A stretch of DNA of 64,000 nt, taken from positions 25,592 to 89,591 of the forward strand of contig JBBDMX010000067.1 of NCBI GenBank assembly GCA_040878035.1, in the 5' to 3' direction. Positions 45,250-54,441 of the stretch are shown here, piece by piece; position 1 is the stretch's first letter; the number at the start of each line of letters is the position of its first letter. The position numbers and the translations under genes are program-made. The DNA comes from JBBDMX01 sp040878035. GTDB taxonomy: Bacteria > Planctomycetota > Phycisphaerae > Phycisphaerales > Phycisphaeraceae. Below the pieces are notes generated by a model. That model ran no database searches, was not told the DNA's origin, and saw nothing but the letters and a program-made list of their open reading frames with translations.

Positions 45250-46152
45250 TTAGGTGATATAGAACACACGGGGCTGCGTGCCCTTGTGCGGCAGGAGTGT
45301 GTGGACGTTGTGCTTGCCAATCAATTCCGTCACCAGGGCGTCGGGATCGTTGGCGTCGCCAAAGTAAGTCGCCCGGCCAATGCAGGTGGTGGCGCACATG
45401 GGCAACTGACCCACCTCCAGTCGATGCAGGCAGAAGTGGCACTTCCGCGCGTTGCCCATCGGGCTCTGGTGATCCTTGCGGTTCCAGCTCTTGCCATACT
45501 CGTGGTTGGGCTGCTCTTCCCACGGCGCGGGGGTGCCGCTGACCGCCTGGCCGTCGGCGCCGACCGCCGCGCCATCGGAATAGTGCTCGCCAAAGTCGCT
45601 GGTGCGCGCCCCGTAGGGACAGGCCGTCAGGCAGTAGCGGCAGCCGATGCACTTGTCGTAATCGACGATGGTGATGCCGTCGGGGCGTCGCCAGGTGGCC
45701 TTCACCGGGCACACGGGTACGCAAGGCGGCTTCTCGCATTGCATGCAGGGCCGCGGCGTGAACTTCAGATGCACGTTGGGGAACTCGCCGCTCTCTTCCG
45801 TGATCACCGGCCGATAGACCACGCCCGGCGGCAGCTTGTTCTCCGCCACGCACCCGATCGTACAGGCGTGGCACCCCACGCACTTACGCTGGTCGATCAC
45901 CATCACCCACTTGCGCTGCTCCATCGGCTTGGCCATGGCCTTGACCAGGTCGCGCTGCATCCGCACCAGGATGTCTTCATCCAGCCGCGGCGCAGTATTG
46001 TCGAGCACCGGCAGGTGGCGCACCGTGTCCGGGCCGGCGGGATCGCCCGTATCACCCCCCAGACGATCGCGCGCGATCAGCCCGCCCGTGGCGGCTAAAC
46101 CCGCGCCAACCAATACGCCGGCCTTCACGAATTCGCGTCTGTCCATGGCCAT
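45250..46152 (-). CDS. Four-cluster ferredoxin subunit, TtrB/PsrB-like
   Basis: 300 aa. Tat signal at the N-terminus (MDRREFVKAGVLVGAGLAA). Cys groups for four [4Fe-4S] clusters: CVGCHACTIGC, CMQCEKPPCVPVCP, CIGCRYCLTACPYG and CHFCLHR...CATTCIG. It passes electrons between the membrane NrfD subunit and the molybdenum subunit on the outer face of the membrane. Starts 12 bp after the rrf2 stop, so the operon continues from there. Confidence 0.9.
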   Translation of the reverse strand: MAMDRREFVKAGVLVGAGLAATGGLIARDRLGGDTGDPAGPDTVRHLPVLDNTAPRLDEDILVRMQRDLVKAMAKPMEQRKWVMVIDQRKCVGCHACTIGCVAENKLPPGVVYRPVITEESGEFPNVHLKFTPRPCMQCEKPPCVPVCPVKATWRRPDGITIVDYDKCIGCRYCLTACPYGARTSDFGEHYSDGAAVGADGQAVSGTPAPWEEQPNHEYGKSWNRKDHQSPMGNARKCHFCLHRLEVGQLPMCATTCIGRATYFGDANDPDALVTELIGKHNVHTLLPHKGTQPRVFYIT

Positions 46153-46164
46153 GATCGGTCTCCG

Positions 46165-46695
46165 TCAAAGGCTTGATCGCGGGCGTTTGCGCGCGGACCG
46201 CGCCGTGGTGCGCCGCGGCTTGCGGCCGGCCGGCGTCTTCGGCGCCGGCGCCGACGCGCAGCACTGCCCCAGCCGGCGCTGCACCTGCCGCGCCTCGAAC
46301 TCGGCGACGTCTTTCAAGGTGGTCTTGTGAAGTTTGGCTTCGATCTTCAGGCGCTCGACTTTCCAGAAGTCATGCGTGGGGCAGCCCCGCTTGTCCGAGC
46401 ACTCATCCAGCCCCAGCAGACACCGGGGCAGCCAGGCCTGGCCCTCCACGGCCTCGGCCACGTCCAGCAGGCTGATCGTCTCGGCCGGTCGCGCCAGGGC
46501 AAAGCCCCCCCGGTAGCCGCGCTTGGCGACGACCAACTCCGCTTTGCCCATCGCCAGCATCAACTTCAGAAGATAGGGCAGCGGAATCCCCGTGCATTGG
46601 GCGATGTCCCTGGCCAGCATCAATTTGGAGCCGCACTGGCGCAGGCAGCTCAGTGCCAGGACCGCGTACCCGGTAGTGTGCGACAGGCTCAACAC
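46165..46695 (-). CDS. Rrf2 family regulator of the molybdoenzyme operon
   Basis: 176 aa from the GTG at 46695, seven bases after GGAAAGG. The upstream TTG at 46722 overlaps the -10 box, so it cannot be the start. Rrf2 winged helix: LSLSHTTGYAVLALSCL, IAQCTGIPLPYLLKLMLAMG and KRGYRGGFALARP. CLLGLDECSDKRGC has the three-Cys spacing of Fe-S or metal sensing members. A basic tail follows. First gene of the operon; probably senses redox, iron-sulfur or nitric oxide state and controls the reductase genes. Confidence 0.85.
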   Translation of the reverse strand: MLSLSHTTGYAVLALSCLRQCGSKLMLARDIAQCTGIPLPYLLKLMLAMGKAELVVAKRGYRGGFALARPAETISLLDVAEAVEGQAWLPRCLLGLDECSDKRGCPTHDFWKVERLKIEAKLHKTTLKDVAEFEARQVQRRLGQCCASAPAPKTPAGRKPRRTTARSARKRPRSSL

Positions 46696-46721
46696 GAGGG
46701 GGCCTTTCCAAACAACAGACA

Positions 46722-46750
46722 AATATACCTTTTGTTGATACGGGTGTCAA
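46722..46750 (-). promoter_or_regulatory. Sigma-70-type promoter of the rrf2-molybdoenzyme operon
   Basis: TTGACA (46750-46745), a 17-bp spacer and TATATT (46727-46722) read leftwards. The transcript would start about 46715, leaving a short leader with GGAAAGG before the GTG start. Confidence 0.85.
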
Positions 46751-46805
46751 GATAAAAGTGGACCGATGTATCAAGAAAGGAAGCGACGTGCCATCGGCGG
46801 GCGCT

Positions 46806-47528
46806 TTACCCGGCCAATGCCGCCGCGGTTTCGCGCAGGTTGCCGTCTTCCATCTCCAGGTGGCGGTCGAAAAGGTCCAGGGCGCGGTGGTCGTGGGTGA
46901 CGACGATGACGCCGGCGTTCTGCTCGTGGGCGACCTTACGGAAGAGTTCCATGACCTGCCGGCCGCGCACGCTGTCGAGCGCCGCGGTGGGCTCGTCCGC
47001 CAAGATCAGCGCCGGGCGATTGGCCAGCGCCCGCGCCACGGCCACGCGCTGTTGCTCGCCGCCGGACAGCTTGGACGGCAGGTGATGGGCACGCTCGCCC
47101 ACGCCCAGGTACTCCAGCAGTTCCATCGCCCGACGTTTGGACGCCCGCGCGGGCTGATCATTGATCTCCATCGCCAGGCGCACGTTTTCGACAGCCGTGA
47201 GAAACGGAATCAGATTGGCCTTCTGGAAGACGAAGCCCAGGTGCTGGCGGCGAAAGCGGCGGACGTTGACGCGCGTGCGTTCGTTCTCAAAGACGCTGGT
47301 GCCGCCGATGGCGATGCGCCCGGTGTTGGGCGTGAGGATCAGGCCCAGCAGTGTCAGCAGCGTGGACTTGCCGGCGCCGCTGGGACCCAGCAGCGCGACG
47401 ATCTGGCCGCGCGCGACCGAGAGCGTGGCGTTACGCACGGCGACGACTTCGGTATGGCCGCTGCCGTAGACCTTGGTCAGGCCCTGGGCTTCCAGGACGG
47501 TCTGGCTTTGCGATGCGGCGGCGCTCAT
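46806..47528 (-). CDS. ABC transporter ATP-binding protein, MacB/DevA type
   Basis: 240 aa. Walker A GPSGAGKSTLL, Q-loop FVFQKANLIP, signature LSGGEQQRVAVARAL, Walker B LILADEPTAALD, H-loop VTHDHR. Typical of MacB/LolD/DevA ATPases that power outward transfer by an FtsX-like permease. Its start overlaps the permease stop (ATGA), and the adaptor gene is next upstream, so the three form one exporter. Confidence 0.9.
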   Translation of the reverse strand: MSAAASQSQTVLEAQGLTKVYGSGHTEVVAVRNATLSVARGQIVALLGPSGAGKSTLLTLLGLILTPNTGRIAIGGTSVFENERTRVNVRRFRRQHLGFVFQKANLIPFLTAVENVRLAMEINDQPARASKRRAMELLEYLGVGERAHHLPSKLSGGEQQRVAVARALANRPALILADEPTAALDSVRGRQVMELFRKVAHEQNAGVIVVTHDHRALDLFDRHLEMEDGNLRETAAALAG

Positions 47529-48736
47529 GCCAGCACCTCATTGGGTTCGACACTCAAGGCTTTGATGATGCCCAACACGCTGGCGAGCACCGAGATGCAC
47601 GCAACGATGCCCGCCAGCATCCACAAATCGTCGGCGACGAGGATGACCCGGCGGGGGAAAAGCGGAAAGGCCCAGCGCCCGATGACCCACGCCACGCCGA
47701 ACGCCAGGATGCCCAGCAGCACCGCCTGCTGCATGATCAGGCCCAGGATCACGCTGTTGCGCGCGCCCATGAGCTTGAGCATGGCGATGTCGTGAAGCTT
47801 GTCGAGCGTCAGCGTGTAGAGGATCAGGGCCATGATGATGCCCGAGACGATGATGAGCAGGACGCGGAAGAGTCCCAGTTGCCGGCGGGCGCGATCGACG
47901 ACGCCGGCCAGGAGCAGTTGCCGCTGGCCGTCGGTGGAATAGACCGAGACGTCGGGCCAGCGGGCGATGACGGCGCGCACGTGCTGGACATCGACGCCGG
48001 GCTGGACCTTGACCAGGACCGCGCTGACGACGGGCGGCCCCAGCGCGGGAATCTGCGACGCCGGCCCGAGGCTGCGCTGGATCACCTGCGGCTGACTGCG
48101 GCCCAGGTCAATCAAGCCCGCGCGGCCAAAGCGCGCCCAGCGCTCCAGGCGCACGGCTTCGCCCGACAGATCGAACTGAATCGCCTGTGCATCGCGCATG
48201 GTGAAGAACGCCATGGCGTCGCCGTTGGGCGCAACCATCGCGCGGGTCTGCCCGACGACGGTGTACGTGTCCTTGCCCAGTTGCACCTTTTCGCCCAGCG
48301 GGAGCTTGAGCGCCTGATCGACGATCATCTCGTAATGGCCCTGGCCCAGATGGCGGCCGGCGACGATGGGCAGCCACTGCCCGCGGTCCTCCGGCCAGGC
48401 CAGGCCCTGCACCGTGATGCGCAACGGCTGGCCATGCCGCTCACGCTGCACGGTCGTCGACACAAACCCCCGGCTGCCCGCCACGCCCGGCACCGCACGC
48501 ACCCGGTCCTCGACATTGGCGGGAAGCCGCGAAACCTCGGCGAACGGCCCGCGCGTGTCCTTCTGCACCACCCACAAGTCGGCATCGATGCGATCCACCA
48601 GCAACGTCGCATCCTGCACCAGCCCGCGATAGATCCCGCCCATGCCCATGACCAGCATGAGCAGCAACCCCAGGCCGATCGTGGTCAGAACGAATCGGCC
48701 GAAGTTGTGGCGAATGTCGCGGCCGGCAAGGTTCAT
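47525..48736 (-). CDS. FtsX-like ABC permease, DevC type
   Basis: 403 aa. One helix near the N-terminus (FVLTTIGLGLLLMLVMGMG), a large periplasmic domain (residues about 40-275), then three C-terminal helices (LLIIVSGIIMALILYTLTL, VLLGILAFGVAWVIG, WMLAGIVACISVLASVLGI), the MacB/FtsX layout. Overlaps both neighbours by four bases. Confidence 0.9.
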   Translation of the reverse strand: MNLAGRDIRHNFGRFVLTTIGLGLLLMLVMGMGGIYRGLVQDATLLVDRIDADLWVVQKDTRGPFAEVSRLPANVEDRVRAVPGVAGSRGFVSTTVQRERHGQPLRITVQGLAWPEDRGQWLPIVAGRHLGQGHYEMIVDQALKLPLGEKVQLGKDTYTVVGQTRAMVAPNGDAMAFFTMRDAQAIQFDLSGEAVRLERWARFGRAGLIDLGRSQPQVIQRSLGPASQIPALGPPVVSAVLVKVQPGVDVQHVRAVIARWPDVSVYSTDGQRQLLLAGVVDRARRQLGLFRVLLIIVSGIIMALILYTLTLDKLHDIAMLKLMGARNSVILGLIMQQAVLLGILAFGVAWVIGRWAFPLFPRRVILVADDLWMLAGIVACISVLASVLGIIKALSVEPNEVLA

Positions 48737-49899
48737 GGCACACTCACCGCCCGGCCTTCGGTCAGCGGCGCCGCTTTGGCGTCACTCGGCCAGATGACCG
48801 ATTCACCTTCTCCCAGGCCCTTGACGACTTCGACGGATTCCCCGCCGCGCAGACCCAACTCCACGCTGCGCCACTGGGCGTGGCCGGCGTTGCTCACATA
48901 CAGCCCCGGCTTGCCCTGCCGCCAGACGATCGCCGCCGCCGGCGCCAAGAGCGCCGAATCCTTTTTGGCGGTCTGAATGTACACCTCGGCGCGCTGCCCC
49001 ACGGCCCAGGTCGGCGGCAACTCCGTCACCGTCACATCGACCAGCAGCTCGCGCGTCTCGCGATCCGCCGACGGCGCCACCCGCGCCACCGTGCCCCGGC
49101 AGGGCGCCTCGGTCTGCGAGCGAAAGGCGACCCGCGCCGGCTGCCCCGTGGCCAGGGCCGCCATCGCCGTTTCATCCACCCATGCGGAAATCCACATCTG
49201 TTCTGTCGAGATGACTTGCAGGATCTCGCTGCCGGGCACCACGATGTCGCCTTCCTCGCGGCTGCGGCGAACCACCAGGCCGTCGAAGGGACTGCTGATC
49301 CGCGTGTCCGCCAGCCGGGCATCGTAGTAGCGCAGCGATTCGTCAGTCTTGAGGACCTGCCGTTCCATCTCGATTTTCGCCAGTTGCGCGCGCTTGAGGT
49401 CGGCATCGGCAACGTGCCGGCGCTCAGTGGCCAGATCGAATTCGTGAGGCGTGGCCACGCCAGTGCTGCGAAGCTGCTCGGTGCGGGTGAATTCCAGGTG
49501 CGCCAGTTTGGCCGTCGCCTCGGCGCGGACCACCTCCGCCGCCGCGCGCTCCACGCCCGCCTGGGCGATCGCCCGGTCCGCCTTGGCCATCTCCACCTGC
49601 TGGCGCAAGTCGCCGTCGTCCAGCGTCGCCAGCAGTTGCCCCTTGGTGACGCGGTCGCCCTGATCCGCCAGCACCTGCGTAAGCAGGCCGGAGATTTTCG
49701 GGCTGATGGTGGCCGCCACGCGCGCTTCGAGCGTGCCGGTGCCCATCACTTCGCTGACGATGGGCCCCACGCTCGCCACCTGCGCCGCCACCGGCAGGGG
49801 GGCATAGCGCATGCGGTACACCACAAACCCGGCGATCACCGCCACCAGCGCCAGCTTCCAGCCGATCTGCCACAGTCGTTTCATGCGTCGAGTCCCCAT
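48733..49899 (-). CDS. Efflux periplasmic adaptor, HlyD/DevB type
   Basis: 388 aa with an N-terminal anchor (WKLALVAVIAGFVVYRM), lipoyl half-motifs (ISPKISGLLTQVLADQGDRV and ISSPFDGLVVRRSREEGDIV) and an Ala/Glu/Arg-rich helical hairpin between. MKRLW five codons in is an alternative start, with GGGGA upstream. It bridges the permease to an outer membrane channel not present here. Substrate unknown. Confidence 0.9.
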   Translation of the reverse strand: MGTRRMKRLWQIGWKLALVAVIAGFVVYRMRYAPLPVAAQVASVGPIVSEVMGTGTLEARVAATISPKISGLLTQVLADQGDRVTKGQLLATLDDGDLRQQVEMAKADRAIAQAGVERAAAEVVRAEATAKLAHLEFTRTEQLRSTGVATPHEFDLATERRHVADADLKRAQLAKIEMERQVLKTDESLRYYDARLADTRISSPFDGLVVRRSREEGDIVVPGSEILQVISTEQMWISAWVDETAMAALATGQPARVAFRSQTEAPCRGTVARVAPSADRETRELLVDVTVTELPPTWAVGQRAEVYIQTAKKDSALLAPAAAIVWRQGKPGLYVSNAGHAQWRSVELGLRGGESVEVVKGLGEGESVIWPSDAKAAPLTEGRAVSVP

Positions 49900-49910
49900 T
49901 GAGACCTTTG

Positions 49911-50110
49911 ATTAACCACCAAGACACCAAGGACACCAAGAAGAGGCAGGAAGAATATCAACACGAAGACACGAAGACACGCAGACACGAAGAAAGATCC
50001 TATTTCATAATCATCTGCCATTCCTGATTTTGCTTGATCCATCTTCTTCGTGCCTTCGTGTCTTGGTGTTCATTTTGCTTTCCTGGTGTTCTTGATGTCT
50101 TGGTGGTTCA
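49911..50110. repeat. Inverted-repeat element E3
   Basis: Starts ATTAACCACCAAGACACCAA and ends CTTGATGTCTTGGTGGTTCA, with ACACGAAG-type inner words. Same family as E1 and E2. Beyond it, 50111-50504 shows no credible gene. Confidence 0.75.
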
Positions 50111-50504
50111 AGCCGGTTCTTCGAAGGTCTGAATCATCTCTAAGGGTCGAGTTTGGTGCCCGATGCTCAGCGCCGCTGCCGCCGCGGGACCATGAGCCGA
50201 CAGTGTAGTCCTTAATCGCCGGCGCACGTTGTGCCCACCGCGCACCAAAGGTCCAGCCGGGTGCATGACCGCCCTCGCGGGGCTGGTGGGATCGATCAGT
50301 CCCCCTTGGAGGAGGTTAGGAGGGGGGCTGCGCGGATCTGGCCGCGATGCTCACGCTCACGGGTACGTCGTGCCGTCGCGCCGGTGCCATCACGCCGCAT
50401 CCAGCAACAACCGCGGCTCGACCACCGCGCGCGCCGTCACCCGCCCGCTGGGGCAAGCGACCCGCTCGCGCCAGCACCTGGCCCGCCGGCGCCGACAGAC
50501 GACC

Positions 50505-50558
50505 CACTGGCGCCCTTGGCCCACACCCAATTCGACTGATGACCCCTTATCCGCCTCA
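50505..50558 (-). repeat. Tail motif T3
   Basis: Reading leftwards: TGAGGCGGATAAGGGGTCAT, CAGTCGAATTGGG, then GGGCCAAGGGC, a diverged copy of the T1/T2 tail. It closes composite locus B. Confidence 0.55.
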
Positions 50559-50791
50559 TCGACTGGCGGGAAAACGCAACCCCGCGTTTCGGCCCCGGCC
50601 GGTGGGGCCAGGCCAACCCCGGGCCGTACGCAGCGCGACGCCGCCAATCCGGCGCAACAACCGCGCCCGCGCCCCAGGTCAGATAAGACCGCCCGCCGCA
50701 GGCTGGCAGCAAGTCCGCGCCTCATTGGGCTGCGCCCCGTTGCGCCTCTCCCAAGTCCGCGCAGGGCCACGCTGCGCGATGTTTCCAACCC

Positions 50792-51001
50792 GCTGCGCTC
50801 AGTTTTCTTGGCGCTGCGCTCAGTTTTCTTGGCGCTGCGCTCAGTTTTCCTGGCGCTGCGCTCAGTTTTCTTGGCGCTGCGCTCAGTTTTCTCGGCGCTG
50901 CGCTCAGTTTTCTCGGCGCTGCGCTCAGTTTTCGCGGCGCTGCGCTCAGTTTTCGCGGCGCTGCGCTCAGTTTTCTCGGCGCTGCGCTCAGTTTTCGCGG
51001 C
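50792..51001 (+). repeat. 21-bp tandem array, ten units
   Basis: Ten units of GCTGCGCTCAGTTTTCTTGG plus one base, varying mainly at TTCTTGG/TTCTCGG/TTCGCGG. All three plus-strand frames stay open across it, so long apparent frames in 50229-51222 are not evidence of genes. Partner of the array at 24294-24440 by position, not by sequence. Confidence 0.9.
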
Positions 51002-51167
51002 GCTGCGCTGAGTGTTCGACCCGCTGCGCTGGGTTATCGACCCTCTGTGCTGGCGCAGCGCCCCGCGATCTTTCCAACCCGGCGACGCCTCGCATGCAGC
51101 TTCGGGTACTCGACTTGGGACCCCGGACCCCGGACCCCGGACCTTGGACCTTGGACGCTGCCAAAAG

Positions 51168-51221
51168 AAAAAAGCCCCGCGGCATCCGAGGACACCGCGG
51201 GACCTTCCGGGGGCAATGTTG
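51168..51221 (-). terminator. Repeated terminator element, copy B
   Basis: Near-identical in reverse orientation to 24023-24079: CAACATTGCCCCCGGAAGG, hairpin CCCGCGG...CCGCGGG and T6 on the minus strand. GGACCCC heptamers lie next to it at 51115-51150. Confidence 0.75.
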
Positions 51222-51344
51222 ATGCCATTTTTATATCACGCCGTCGGCGAATGTCAAGACCCCGATGCAGCCGCAAAATGACGTAGCCACAGATGAACAC
51301 GGATGAACACGGATGGGATGAGAAGACAGGAGTCGGGAGTCGGC

Positions 51345-51579
51345 AACTCTCCACCTTCCACTCTCCACTCTCCACCGGGCGCTTCGCCCTTCTTCGCCCC
51401 CCCTCCACCTTCCACTCTCCACTCTCCACCGGGCGCTTCGCCCTTCTTCGCCCCCCTCCACTCTCCACTCTCCACCCTCCACCTTGCACTGCGCTTCGCC
51501 CTCCACCCTCCACCTTGCACCGGGCCTTCGGCCCTTGCGCCCGGCCCCGATTCGAGTAATGTCTCCTTATCCGCCCTCA
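51345..51579 (-). repeat. Island tail T2 with heptamer repeats
   Basis: Reading leftwards from 51579: TGAGGGCGGATAAGGAGACA, TTACTCGAATCGGGG and GGCCCGGTGCAAGGTGGA, matching T1, then GTGGAGA-type heptamers to about 51345. 51222-51344 holds degenerate ATGAACACGG words. Confidence 0.75.
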
Positions 51580-51752
51580 GAGCGGATCGGCCCGACGGAA
51601 GTCGTCTGGGCGGCTGGTAATTCTGGATATCCCGTGTTCTTCGCCCCGTCTTCTTCGCCTTTTGGGTTCGACTTGACAGCCCCGGATGATCCTGGAGAAT
51701 AGTGGCGGCCAGATAGGAGCCAGGAGACAGACGACAGGAGTCAGATCAGGCG

Positions 51753-52415
51753 ATGGAACTTCGGCAGCGAGCCAAAGGCGTGTCTTTGCCAGGACTATTG
51801 TCGGAACTTCAAGGCGAATCGCTGCGAATAGCTATCGACCGCCCGGATTTCTGGGAAATTCGGCTGTTCTCAGAAGTTCTCCAGCAGGAGGTAGCGAGAC
51901 ATCGGCACCTGAAGCAGGATCTCTATTACGGAGTCGCGTTCTCTGGCGGAGAACGGTTTGAGGGTCCAGCGGTGATGGAGTGGGTATTGAAGAAGAACGG
52001 GCAAGTTCTAAAGCTGGTCGAGGGCGTCACCGCCTTGGTCAATACTGCTTACGAGGACGCTATGGGGCCACCAGGAACGCCCGGGGATGCCGAGAAGCTG
52101 GTCTACACAGCCAAAAGGTTGGGCGATGCTTACAAGGCGGCGATCGAATGGGCCGCTGAATTCCACCGCGTCCAAGTTGACAGTCCTTTTGTGTCTTTGC
52201 TTAAGGCGCAGAGCCGGCTCACCGAGAACATTATCCTTGCAATGGAAACTGTCTCGGCAGAATTCGCGCAACAGGTTGAGGGTCTTGTTGCCAACCCCCC
52301 CGCAGATGGAGAAGAGCGATCCATCGAAGTTTGCCTGAATCTAGAAATTCTACCGGGCATTGCCGAAGTGGCGAAAGAACTGGCGGACTTACGTCGTAAG
52401 TTCCATCAAGGATGA
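51753..52415 (+). CDS. Hypothetical protein, island 2 cargo
   Basis: 220 aa, well-formed, mostly helical, no signal peptide or membrane segment. Notable segments: RPDFWEIRLFSEVLQQEVAR and SIEVCLNLEILPGIAEVAKE. I do not recognise the family. GC is lower than the core. It is the only plus-strand gene in the island and faces the DUF2321 gene. Confidence 0.6.
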   Translation: MELRQRAKGVSLPGLLSELQGESLRIAIDRPDFWEIRLFSEVLQQEVARHRHLKQDLYYGVAFSGGERFEGPAVMEWVLKKNGQVLKLVEGVTALVNTAYEDAMGPPGTPGDAEKLVYTAKRLGDAYKAAIEWAAEFHRVQVDSPFVSLLKAQSRLTENIILAMETVSAEFAQQVEGLVANPPADGEERSIEVCLNLEILPGIAEVAKELADLRRKFHQG

Positions 52416-52479
52416 TAGCCTTCCTTTGGGACCGAGCGACGGCCGTGAATCAAATTTCCTATCAGTAAACTGCGGCTAC

Positions 52480-52998
52480 CTACGTTCCATTCATGAACCT
52501 CTGGGCAATAGCCGATCCGGCTACATTAACCACAAGGTCATATAGGGCCTTTCCGGCGACCTTTCCGGCCTTGGCAATGGCCTTTTTGTATCTGAGCACG
52601 GCTATGTCCGATTTGGGCGTTTCGGCCAGGATATCAGGTATAGATTTGGTCAAGTTCTCCCGTTCCGTATCGTCAAGCCCCTCAAGTTCGACTATCACCT
52701 CTGCTAGGGCCTTCGTCTTCAGTTCGGTCCAAGGATACGGCTTACCACATGCGTGGCAATGGCTTGGAGGACCCCATTTCCTAGGGATCATCGGTATCTT
52801 TGTTGTCTTTTGGTAGAAACCTCTGATTGCACTTTTGCAGGCCGGACAGGCCGAGATGGTCGCTTCCCCACAACGGGAACAGTGGCTCGCCTTCTCCTCG
52901 GGACGGTTTGTTGCTAAGCACGATACCACATGGCCGTTTCCGCAGACAACAGCTTCTTCGTAATAACCCCTATTATCATCCAAGTTCGCTCTCGACAT
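52480..52998 (-). CDS. DUF2321-like zinc-ribbon protein
   Basis: 172 aa. EEAVVCGNGHVVSCLA, then HCSRCGEATISACPACKSAI and SHCHACGKPYPWT give CxxC knuckles of two or three zinc ribbons; the layout matches DUF2321. The C-terminal half is helical with Ala/Lys. Function unknown in the family. In the island it lies with two other zinc-ribbon genes on the same strand. Confidence 0.7.
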   Translation of the reverse strand: MSRANLDDNRGYYEEAVVCGNGHVVSCLATNRPEEKASHCSRCGEATISACPACKSAIRGFYQKTTKIPMIPRKWGPPSHCHACGKPYPWTELKTKALAEVIVELEGLDDTERENLTKSIPDILAETPKSDIAVLRYKKAIAKAGKVAGKALYDLVVNVAGSAIAQRFMNGT

Positions 52999-53189
52999 TT
53001 CCGTTCCTCCAGTATTCGTCGCGTTGTCAGACAGCCTTCACGCTCAGCAGCGGGTGGCTGGGGGGCAGTCAAAGGTGTCAGGTTGATTTATCGCTTTCCG
53101 ACCGTCTGCTCCTCAATCCATCGCTGATGGCCCTGATATTTAATCCTGACCTCTTTGCTTGCCCCATGGCTGCCGGTCGTGGGAAAGAA

Positions 53190-53507
53190 TCATCGGTTTT
53201 TCACCAAAGTGTCCACCAGCAAGAGCAACAGACCAACGACAACCATTACGATCCCAATTGGCGTTATGACACAAAGGGCAGGAACGCCAAGGACAACAAG
53301 AATCGCGCCAATCCAGCCGATAACTCCCGCAATTGTTCTTGCTGCTTTATTGCCGGAAGAATTGACGGGTACGCGCGGCGCCGTGGGTGCAGCTACGGCG
53401 GCGGCCAGTTTCGTATGGCATGCTTGGCAGACGATGTGCTCTTGCCAAAGCCAAGGTGATTCCAGTTTGCCGATTACTGCCCCGCAGTTTTCGCACGTCT
53501 CAGGCAT
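53190..53507 (-). CDS. Zinc-ribbon protein with two membrane helices
   Basis: 105 aa. CENCGAVIG and CQACHTKL form an N-terminal zinc ribbon; two hydrophobic helices follow (TIAGVIGWIGAILVVLGVPA and IGIVMVVVGLLLLLVDTL). Zinc-ribbon membrane proteins of this kind have unknown roles. Intergenic 52999-53189 has an AAAGGTGTCAGG word but no gene. Confidence 0.65.
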   Translation of the reverse strand: MPETCENCGAVIGKLESPWLWQEHIVCQACHTKLAAAVAAPTAPRVPVNSSGNKAARTIAGVIGWIGAILVVLGVPALCVITPIGIVMVVVGLLLLLVDTLVKNR

Positions 53508-53556
53508 ATGCCACCCTTATTTACTGATACAATAAACGCTGACTGTCCCATGCCCC

Positions 53557-54022
53557 TCATCTGGCCATCGTCTTCATCATCGAAATGATTTGTTCCGCCT
53601 TCCTATTGGCCTTCCCGAAGGGATCCCAAGTGAAATTAATCTCGCTAGGCTTTGTTTTAGCCGAGCCGCTTACCCTGAACCAATGTTCGCCAGACTCTGC
53701 GATCACAAGAGAGCCTGCCACCTCGGTGCTCCAGAATACGACTTCCGGTCCGAAAAGTAACGATGCCAGCCCCCTCATTGGCATTCTCGACTATGAACCC
53801 GACCCGATGCACCGATTGTACGGCCAGACGAACCATTAGCGGAAGTGTTCCCTGAAATGCGTCGTGGTTTGGGGAATACTGGACCCTAACGGGCGCCGCT
53901 GTTCCTGGCGCTTGCGGCGGTTCGGATCGCGAAGATGTGCCGCTCTGACTGCTGTATTGCTTCAGCCGTGATGCCACCAAGCGCGAATTCTTGCGATGAG
54001 CATGACTCCAAACCCAACGCAC
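53557..54022 (-). pseudogene. Frameshifted small protein, two frames complement each other
   Basis: The upstream frame (to about 53757) reads VGFIVENANEGAGIVTFRTG; the downstream frame reads FWSTEVAGSLVIAESGEHWF then RVSGSAKTKPSEI to a stop at 53557. Joined near 53755 they make one beta-rich domain like those following zinc-ribbon membrane proteins, but each frame alone breaks the pattern. A one-base change is the likely cause. The 5' start is unclear; the frame overlaps the end of the preceding zinc-ribbon gene. Confidence 0.5.
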
Positions 54023-54441
54023 AAGGCCACGCAGCCGAGCACCAGGATTCCCGGGGCAAGCCAGAAGAAGAAGACGCCAATTACTGCAAGGATCAGGCCC
54101 GGCAGGCCAATAACGAATCCGATGACTTCCTGCTTCTTGAAGCGCTTGGAAGTTGCCTCAATCATCGTTGTCGGCTGAATCTGGGGCGTGCCCATTTGGT
54201 TCATCGGTCGGCCGCACCCAAGGCAAGTTGGAGCGAGGCGCGATATCTGCCGTCCGCAGTCGGGGCAATTTACAAGGTTGCCCTGCGGACGCGGTTGCCT
54301 CAATTCTCCCGACGCGTCAGGGCTTCGCGAGCCCGGCACGCGGCGCATCGCTCCGCACTTCGGGCATTCCTGCGTTTGGCCCGCCAGACTCTCCGGCGCT
54401 TCCATGCCCTCCCCGCATTGGCTGCACTTGAAATCGATCAT
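53962..54441 (-). CDS. Zinc-ribbon membrane protein
   Basis: 159 aa. FKCSQCGEGMEAPESLAGQT and ECPKCGAM form one ribbon, VNCPDCGRQISRLAPTCLGC another. Two hydrophobic helices end the protein (VIGFVIGLPGLILAVIGVFF, LGCVALCVGFGVMLIA). The start overlaps the stop of the methyltransferase fragment as ATGA, so translation may be coupled. Confidence 0.75.
   Translation of the reverse strand: MIDFKCSQCGEGMEAPESLAGQTQECPKCGAMRRVPGSRSPDASGELRQPRPQGNLVNCPDCGRQISRLAPTCLGCGRPMNQMGTPQIQPTTMIEATSKRFKKQEVIGFVIGLPGLILAVIGVFFFWLAPGILVLGCVALCVGFGVMLIARIRAWWHHG

Noticed and set aside
50229..51222. Two overlapping plus-strand frames of 260-291 codons with LRSVFSA or CAQFSRR repeats
   Set aside because: Same cause: all three frames are open across the array and no frame has a start, domain or normal composition.
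53068..53085. AAAGGTGTCAGG word as the end of an insertion sequence
   Set aside because: Too short, no partner end and no transposase frame nearby.
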